From: an uncultured Clostridia bacterium
Lineage (GTDB): Bacteria; Bacillota; Clostridia; Oscillospirales; Butyricicoccaceae
NCBI GenBank assembly: GCA_910589115.1
Contig: CAJUSB010000113.1
Coordinates: 1 to 10,514 of the forward strand
Direction of reading: 5' to 3'
Length of the DNA stretch: 10,514 nt
Shown: piece after piece, positions 6,092-10,514 of the stretch
How the letters are laid out: each line of letters starts with the position of its first letter
Position numbering within the stretch: position 1 is the first letter of the stretch
Notes under the pieces: generated by a model
Told to the model about the DNA's origin: nothing
The model's input: only the letters and a program-made list of their open reading frames with translations
Database searches by the model: none
Position numbers and translations under genes: made by a program

Positions 6092-6120
6092 ATTATAACA
6101 CACCTGTATACAGATGTCAA
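6092..6120 (-). promoter_or_regulatory. Perfect consensus promoter with a palindromic operator in its spacer
   Basis: Reading leftward: TTGACA (6120-6115), exactly 17 nt, TATAAT (6097-6092), all 12 consensus bases present. The spacer contains the perfect 10-bp palindrome CTGTATACAG (6104-6113), extending imperfectly to 16 bp. A palindrome between -35 and -10 is a classic repressor site; the TGTATACA core resembles GntR-family operators such as that of B. subtilis GntR. The regulator is unknown. Confidence 0.82.
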
Positions 6121-6224
6121 TATCCAGCTAAATGAGAAAAAACAGGTCAGCGAACAGTAAAATCACATCTTAAAACCTATATCTTTATCCACCATTATCC
6201 CCATGACTTTTAACAGAGGTAAAT

Positions 6225-6260
6225 CGAAAAAATAAAACAGCGTTTTTTTGCCGCATTCTG
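6225..6260 (-). terminator. Weak candidate terminator for the minus-strand AraC gene
   Basis: Just past the AraC stop, the minus strand reads GCGGC, an A-rich loop, GCTGT (5 bp, two G-U pairs), then TTTATTTTTT. The T-run is good but the stem is weak. If it fails, transcription would continue into the small-RNA region. Confidence 0.35.
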
Positions 6261-6276
6261 CCCGTTTAACCCCGCC

Positions 6277-7125
6277 TTACCCCAACGGAAGCTCACGAAA
6301 TTTTTTTGGAGAAATACCGATCCGCTCCGTGAAAGCCCCGGTGAAGCTGGATTCACTGCCATATCCGACCTCGGCAGCGATTGCCTTGATTGGCAGCATA
6401 GTTGTTTTCAGCAGATGCTTGGCGCGGTTCATCCGCATCTGAATGACATATTCATGCGGAGAGTGCTGCAATTCCGCCCGAAACAGCCGTATCAGGTGCG
6501 GCGGACTGATATGCACCTCCGCCGCAAGCCGTTTCAGGCTCAAATCGTCACCCAAATGCTCCTGAATATAGCGGATTGCCTGCTGTACCGGCCGCATATT
6601 CCCGGAAGCCTCCGGCCGGTTCCCCGGCGCCAGCCAGCATAACGTACTATACAGCAGGCGGGACTGCTCCGCATCATTGACCGCCTGTCCCGTCGCGAAC
6701 TGCGACACCAGCCGCCGCAGCAGTTCTGCCGCTTTCGGGCTGTTTGCGGTGCGATGCACAATGCCGCCCTGCATCCGGGTCAGATATTCGCAAAACTCGA
6801 TACTGTTCCCACCGGAGAGGTGCAGCCAGAAAAATTCCACATACGCAGCCGTATCATAATATTGCGGAAATGTACCGTCCAGCAGGATAAGATCCCCCGG
6901 CTGAGCGGTATATTGTCTGCCCCGGTAATTCATCCGCATAGAACCATTCTCAATTAACATCAGCAGCAGGCAGTCCATGTATTTCCGGTTGACCTTATAG
7001 CCGCGCTCACAGTAGTAATGCCCGCAACATCCGGCATAATAAAACAGCCGTTCTGTTTCCGCGTCAACCGTATTAAAGAAAATCTCCGAGCCGGGAAGCA
7101 CACCGGTTTCATTCTGGCAGAGCAA
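6277..7125 (-). CDS. AraC-family transcriptional regulator, cupin sensor type
   Basis: A 282-residue regulator. The N-terminal half is a cupin-like ligand-binding domain (about 35-110; GDLILLDGTFPQYY at 77-90), and the C-terminal half (about 178-280) is the double helix-turn-helix AraC/XylS domain. That includes the typical recognition segment (LIRLFRAELQHSPHEYV) and the second HTH signature (IAAEVGYGSESSFTGAFTERIGISPKKFR). Such proteins usually activate sugar-utilisation genes. The frame is open upstream to a TTG at 7152, but that codon is at the predicted transcript start. TTG 7125 is preferred, with AGGAGGG 7 nt upstream. It diverges from the UroD-like gene, the most likely target. No cognate sugar gene is adjacent, so the effector is unknown. 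Confidence 0.88.
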   Translation of the reverse strand: MLCQNETGVLPGSEIFFNTVDAETERLFYYAGCCGHYYCERGYKVNRKYMDCLLLMLIENGSMRMNYRGRQYTAQPGDLILLDGTFPQYYDTAAYVEFFWLHLSGGNSIEFCEYLTRMQGGIVHRTANSPKAAELLRRLVSQFATGQAVNDAEQSRLLYSTLCWLAPGNRPEASGNMRPVQQAIRYIQEHLGDDLSLKRLAAEVHISPPHLIRLFRAELQHSPHEYVIQMRMNRAKHLLKTTMLPIKAIAAEVGYGSESSFTGAFTERIGISPKKFRELPLG

Positions 7126-7132
7126 AGGCAGT

Positions 7133-7139
7133 CCCTCCT
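7133..7139 (-). promoter_or_regulatory. Shine-Dalgarno deciding the AraC TTG start
   Basis: AGGAGGG on the minus strand (7139-7133) lies 7 nt before TTG 7125-7123. The longer frame beginning at TTG 7152 would carry this ribosome binding site inside its coding sequence and has none upstream, so 7125 is the supported start. Confidence 0.7.
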
Positions 7140-7158
7140 GTAAAATGTTCAATTATTT

Positions 7159-7187
7159 ATTATATCATGAAATTCGATCCATCACAA
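7159..7187 (-). promoter_or_regulatory. Promoter of the minus-strand AraC gene
   Basis: TTGTGA (7187-7182), a 17-nt spacer, then TATAAT (7164-7159) preceded by TGA, an extended -10. The predicted start is near 7152, giving a 27-nt leader to TTG 7125. Confidence 0.7.
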
Positions 7188-7423
7188 TGCAAAAACAGCG
7201 TAAAAACTTCAGAAAAACAATCTTCTTTTTTGTAACCGGAAACCCAAATTCCTGATGCCCCGTGCCCATCCAAGCCGCACATGATTCGATTTCTAAAGTC
7301 TTTCCGGCAAACAAATCAATTTTCGTCATATTGAATAATTTACAAATCTATAAATTGTATTATCCGTCATATATAAACAAAAACAATCTGCACAAAAACC
7401 ATTTTCCGTGGGTTTTCGCGCGC
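7168..7423. other. AT-rich divergent control region
   Basis: About 250 bp between the two divergent promoters with no coding signal. It has short inverted repeats such as AATTTA/TAAATT around 7338-7358, and TGCAC repeated upstream of and inside the plus-strand -35 (near 7388 and 7425). CCGTG (7406-7410) and CACGG (7427-7431) form an inverted pair across the -35. These are candidate sites for the AraC regulators, but none is diagnostic. Confidence 0.4.
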
Positions 7424-7452
7424 TTGCACGGATTATTTTTCTATGGTAGGAT
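7424..7452 (+). promoter_or_regulatory. Candidate promoter of the UroD-like gene
   Basis: TTGCAC (7424-7429), a 17-nt spacer and TAGGAT (7447-7452) preceded by TGG, an extended -10. The weak -35 and -10 fit an activator-dependent promoter, as expected beside AraC genes. The predicted start is near 7459, leaving a leader of about 138 nt. Confidence 0.5.
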
Positions 7453-7456
7453 AGGG

Positions 7457-7544
7457 TTATGGAATTCCAAAGCCCCGAGCGGCAGCAGGAAAAGCCATAA
7501 ACTCTTTAGAAAAAACAGCCTCCTCCCGGGGGCACACTCCCCGG
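7457..7544 (+). promoter_or_regulatory. Structured 5' leader of the UroD-like gene
   Basis: The leader holds TTATGG (7457-7462) complementary to CCATAA (7495-7500), and a CCGGGG/CCCCGG hairpin (7526-7531/7539-7544). No conserved cobalamin-riboswitch B12 box or other known aptamer is seen, and the hairpin has no T-run. Function unknown. Confidence 0.3.
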
Positions 7545-7596
7545 ATACTGCATCCAACGTCTTAAGAAGCACCCGACAAGAAAGGAATGGAACCAA

Positions 7597-8949
7597 ATGA
7601 AAGTTGACGAATTCGTAGGGGTAAACCGCATTGACCAGGGACAGGGCGGCAACCTGATGGTACACGGCTGGCCCATCGAGCAGTGCATTGTTTCCGAGCA
7701 TGACCGCACCATCCTGCGCGAGCTGGGAGCAAAGCTGCGCACCTTTGCCGAGCGGCCTTATGAGAAGGAAAAGATTGCACTCTGGACCGCACACAACGAC
7801 CTGAAAACCGAACAGCCGGTCATTTTCATTGACTGTGAAAACGGCTGGAATGAAATTTTCCCGTGGGCTGAATCCATCAAATGCGAAGGTGAAATGGCGC
7901 AGGACTGGGAAATGTGGCTCCGCAAAGAGATTTACTGGGCCGAAACGATGAAGGACGACAAAGTCGTCGAAGCCAAACTCTACCTGCCGTATCAGGCGGT
8001 GGACACTGCCTGGGGCATTGAAGAGGAACGCATTGGCGACCCGACCAAGGGCGAAGCATACATCTGGAAATCCCCGTTAGCCGATCTGGAAGAGGATGAA
8101 TTTGAAGAGCTGGATCTTTCCACCGTGATAAAAACGCCTGAAATCCATATTGACTGGGAATCCTCCAACCGTGCCTTTGAAGTTGCGAAAGAGGTATTTG
8201 ACGGCATTTTATCTGTAGAATTCCGCCATAAATGGTGGTGGTCGCCTGATCTTTCCCTCTCCTACTCCAACCTGCGCGGCATGGAAAATATGATGTGTGA
8301 CTTCTACGATTACCCGGACAAGGTTCACGAAATGATGCGTCTTTTCACCGATGGATACCTTGCCAAATTCGACTATCTCGAAAAGAATGGCCTGCTGCCG
8401 AACAACTGTGAAAGTATGTATATTGGTTCCGGCGGCACGGGCTGGACGAGCCAGCTGCACGGCACGCCCGGCCAGGTAAAGCTGATGGATATGTGGGGCT
8501 TCAACGAAGCGCAGGAGACCAGCGAAGTTTCGCCGGAGATGGTCAAGGAGTTCATCCTGCCCTATCAGACCGAGCTTGCCTCACGTTTCGGGCTGAACTA
8601 CTACGGCTGCTGTGAAGGCCTTGACCGCCGCTGGGAGTACGTGAAAGCCGCAATCCCGCGTCTGCGCCGTGTATCGGTATCCCAGTGGGCGGACAGCACC
8701 CGGATGAGCGAAGTGCTTGGCGGGGATTACGTGTACTGCTACAAGGTCAGCCCGACGGACATTGCCGTCCCGAACCCGGACGAAGACCATATCCGCCGCC
8801 GTCTGAACGAAGTATTGACCTGCTGCAAGCAGCACGGCAACCGTGTCGAGCTGTTGATGAAGGATAACCACACCCTTGGCCGCACCCCGCAGAACGCCTC
8901 CCGCTGGGTGCAGATTGCCCGGGAAGAGGTCGCACGCGTATACGGCTGA
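7597..8949 (+). CDS. UroD/MtaA-superfamily protein of unknown substrate
   Basis: A 450-residue cytoplasmic protein whose C-terminal two thirds fits the uroporphyrinogen decarboxylase/cobalamin-methyltransferase TIM-barrel superfamily. It shows NYYGCCEGLDRRW (334-346; C338, C339), IPRLRRVSVSQWAD (353-366) and a terminal MKDNHTLGRTPQNASRWV (421-438). It is longer than true heme-pathway UroD (about 350), and no heme genes are nearby. It belongs to a divergent group, common in gut and soil bacteria and often next to AraC regulators. Cys-Cys at 338-339 may be a zinc site as in MtaA/MtbA, but the expected HxCG histidine is replaced (YYGC), so methyl transfer to a corrinoid is not established. ATG 7597 has AAAGGA (7581-7586) 10 nt upstream. 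It is divergent from one AraC gene and followed by another 145 nt downstream without a terminator. Confidence 0.75.
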   Translation: MKVDEFVGVNRIDQGQGGNLMVHGWPIEQCIVSEHDRTILRELGAKLRTFAERPYEKEKIALWTAHNDLKTEQPVIFIDCENGWNEIFPWAESIKCEGEMAQDWEMWLRKEIYWAETMKDDKVVEAKLYLPYQAVDTAWGIEEERIGDPTKGEAYIWKSPLADLEEDEFEELDLSTVIKTPEIHIDWESSNRAFEVAKEVFDGILSVEFRHKWWWSPDLSLSYSNLRGMENMMCDFYDYPDKVHEMMRLFTDGYLAKFDYLEKNGLLPNNCESMYIGSGGTGWTSQLHGTPGQVKLMDMWGFNEAQETSEVSPEMVKEFILPYQTELASRFGLNYYGCCEGLDRRWEYVKAAIPRLRRVSVSQWADSTRMSEVLGGDYVYCYKVSPTDIAVPNPDEDHIRRRLNEVLTCCKQHGNRVELLMKDNHTLGRTPQNASRWVQIAREEVARVYG

Positions 8950-9094
8950 TTCCCTGTTAAAACGCCGTGAGCGCCTTTTCTGGCCGCAGGGAGGGCATAG
9001 GCCATCCACGGAGACTGCGGCACTGCCGGAGGCGTTCCACGGGCTTGTAAAGCGAAGAGGCACGCAAAGATGAAAGTAATAAGGAGCCGCCGCT

Positions 9095-10273
9095 ATGGAT
9101 TTTCCCGAACGCTGCTTACAGCTCTGCGAATATATTACCACGCTGTCCCACGTGCACACGACCCTTTTGCATATCCTGACACGGGCTTTTTTGTCGCCGC
9201 CTTTCCAGGGCGGGTGTGCGCTGGAGGGCAGTGCCTGTACGGCTCTGCGCACCCATCTTTTCGGCGCGTATGAGGCGCAGCGGTGGGGCGGCAGTTATAT
9301 TTATTATTGTCCGCGCGGCCTGCTTTTTCTTGCTGTGCTGCCGCACACGCCGGGGGCTGTGGCCGAATACTGCGCGATTATCGGCCCTATCATCATGGAG
9401 AACAACAGTGAAGACCCATTTGAGGACCCGCTTGGCCATCCCTGTTCCCTCTGCGGCATCCCCCGCATGACCACCGCCGAGGTACGCGCCTTATGCGAGC
9501 TGGCGCTTTCTGCATTCACCTTCCTGCCGGTGGAGGCAGTGCCCGGCCAGCCGGACAAGGATGCTTCCCTGCCGATGCAGGTGCTTTATGACTACACGGT
9601 GACTGTCCCCCACGCGGGGGATTATCCGATTGAGCAGGAGCACCGGTTGCAGGAGTATATCCGCTCTGGCAGCCGGGAGGCCGCCCAGCAGCTGCTGAAC
9701 GATCTTTTGTCACAGCTGTACGCCAGTGCAGGCAACGATATGCGGCAGATCAAGCCCCGTATTCACGAGCTGCTTGTGCTTATGAACCGGGCAGCGATTG
9801 ACGGCGGGGCGGATATTGACGAAATTTTCAACCTGTGCTGCCGGTACGAGCGCGAGCTGGACACTTTTTATCAGACGGATGCGCTTGACCGCTGGCTGGG
9901 CATGATACTGCATCAGTTCATTGGCTTTGTGTTTGATTTCAATGCGATCAAGCATCAAAATGTTATTTTCAAGACGACTGATTATATCAAGGCCCACCTT
10001 TCGGAGCGGATCTCTCTTGACCAGGCGGCGGCGCAGGTATATCTTTCCAAGTCGTATTTCTGCCGCATTCTCAAGAGTGAGCTGGGGTGCACTTTTACCG
10101 AGTATGTCAACCGTCTGCGGATTGAGCGCAGCAAGCAGCTGCTCAAGCGCTCGGCGATGTCGGTTGCGGAGATTGCCTTTGCTGTGGGATTTGAGGATCA
10201 AAGCTACTTCACCCGCATTTTCAAAAAGCAGGTCGGCATCTCGCCGGGCAAATTCCGTGAAAAACTCCGCTGA
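9095..10273 (+). CDS. AraC-family regulator with PocR-like sensor domain
   Basis: A 392-residue regulator. Residues about 15-105 resemble a PocR-type sensor, with conserved cysteines and the motif GGSYIYYCPRGLLFLAVL (65-82) matching the PocR pattern of an aromatic stretch followed by C-x-x-GL. A helical linker (about 180-285) leads to the AraC/XylS DNA-binding domain (about 290-390; IRAHL-type helix, YLSKSYFCRILKSELG, then VAEIAFAVGFEDQSYFTRIFKKQVGISPGKFR). In Salmonella, PocR activates propanediol-use and cobalamin genes, and the domain is thought to sense small hydrocarbon derivatives. ATG 9095 has AAGGAG (9081-9086) 8 nt upstream. It sits 145 nt after the UroD-like gene with no terminator between, so it is probably co-transcribed and may autoregulate that unit. 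The ligand is unknown. Confidence 0.85.
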   Translation: MDFPERCLQLCEYITTLSHVHTTLLHILTRAFLSPPFQGGCALEGSACTALRTHLFGAYEAQRWGGSYIYYCPRGLLFLAVLPHTPGAVAEYCAIIGPIIMENNSEDPFEDPLGHPCSLCGIPRMTTAEVRALCELALSAFTFLPVEAVPGQPDKDASLPMQVLYDYTVTVPHAGDYPIEQEHRLQEYIRSGSREAAQQLLNDLLSQLYASAGNDMRQIKPRIHELLVLMNRAAIDGGADIDEIFNLCCRYERELDTFYQTDALDRWLGMILHQFIGFVFDFNAIKHQNVIFKTTDYIKAHLSERISLDQAAAQVYLSKSYFCRILKSELGCTFTEYVNRLRIERSKQLLKRSAMSVAEIAFAVGFEDQSYFTRIFKKQVGISPGKFREKLR

Positions 10274-10289
10274 CCGCCTTTTCACGTTA

Positions 10290-10318
10290 AAAAAACTCCC
10301 TTCATCAGGGAGTTTTTT
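10290..10318 (+). terminator. Intrinsic terminator after the PocR/AraC gene
   Basis: AAAAAACTCCCT (10290-10301) pairs over 12 bp with AGGGAGTTTTTT (10307-10318) around TCATC, ending in six T residues. It lies 16 nt past the stop codon and marks the end of the UroD-AraC unit. The A-run on the left arm would allow bidirectional use. Confidence 0.92.
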
Positions 10319-10328
10319 CGTTCATGCA

Positions 10329-10514
10329 GCCGTACCGTTTTGTCCGCCTGCGCGGCGAGCGGTCTTGCGCAGACAGCGCCAGAGGGACTTGTCCCTCTGG
10401 ACTCCCATCCATCGCCTGCGGGCAGGACGAAGGAAGCCGCTCCGGCGCATACTGCCGTGCCGTTTTGTCCGCCTGCGCGGCGAGCGGTCTTGCGCAGACA
10501 GCGCCAGAGGGACT
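10329..10514. repeat. Second GC-rich tandem repeat family, 61-bp units
   Basis: Positions 10329-10389 recur at 10454-10514 with one difference in 61 (A10334 versus G10459), a period of 125 bp. The second copy is cut by the window edge, so the array may continue. After the first copy, CCAGAGGGAC (10379-10388) and GTCCCTCTGG (10391-10400) form a 10-bp inverted repeat, and CCTGC/GCAGG another. The CCCTCTGGACTCCC segment is shared with the arrays at 1-67 and 3371-3462, so the families are related. No gene is seen. Confidence 0.85.

Noticed and set aside
7457..7596. Cobalamin riboswitch in the leader of the UroD-like gene
   Set aside because: It would fit a corrinoid-linked enzyme, but no B12-box or characteristic conserved core is visible and the leader is shorter than the usual aptamer.
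8581..9252. 223-codon minus-strand frame over the UroD-like 3' end
   Set aside because: It is antisense to conserved UroD blocks, has no recognisable domain and no promoter; a GC-rich shadow.

Overview
This looks like chromosomal DNA from an anaerobic gut Clostridium-class bacterium, most likely of the Oscillospiraceae/Ruminococcaceae (Faecalibacterium, Gemmiger and Subdoligranulum relatives). The reasons are a group B-like [FeFe] hydrogenase, a YlmC/YmxH sporulation-family protein, a DivIVA-like coiled-coil protein, strong AGGAGG-type ribosome binding sites, moderately high GC and GC-rich dispersed repeats between genes. The assignment is from sequence impression; no database search was possible.

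Layout. Positions 1-100 are the end of a GC-rich repeat array with a 62-bp period. A promoter near 130-158 drives a DivIVA-like protein (223-957), whose stop overlaps the start of a class I fumarate hydratase beta-type subunit (957-1511). A small AT-rich ORF of doubtful status (1541-1774) follows, then a monomeric [FeFe] hydrogenase (1895-3346). At 3371-3462 the 62-bp-period repeat returns in inverted orientation, so near-identical 67-bp repeats flank the first 3.3 kb.

Positions 3712-5892 hold a compact three-gene envelope/sporulation-type operon: a secreted M23 metallopeptidase, a membrane-anchored polysaccharide deacetylase and a YlmC/YmxH PRC-barrel protein. The first gene's Shine-Dalgarno lies in the 3' arm of a terminator-like hairpin. 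The operon ends at a 19-bp bidirectional terminator (5921-5964). Facing it on the minus strand is a perfect consensus promoter (TTGACA-N17-TATAAT, 6120-6092) with a palindrome in its spacer. It has no ordinary gene behind it and would make a transcript of about 170 nt ending at the same terminator: a candidate small RNA or small-protein gene.

Positions 6277-8949 form a divergent pair: a cupin-type AraC regulator (minus) and a UroD/MtaA-superfamily protein (plus). A second AraC regulator (9095-10273), with a PocR-like N-terminal sensor domain, follows and is probably co-transcribed with the UroD gene. Together they look like a small ligand-controlled metabolic module of unknown substrate. A hairpin terminator (10290-10318) ends it, and a second tandem repeat family (61-bp units, 125-bp period) runs off the right edge.
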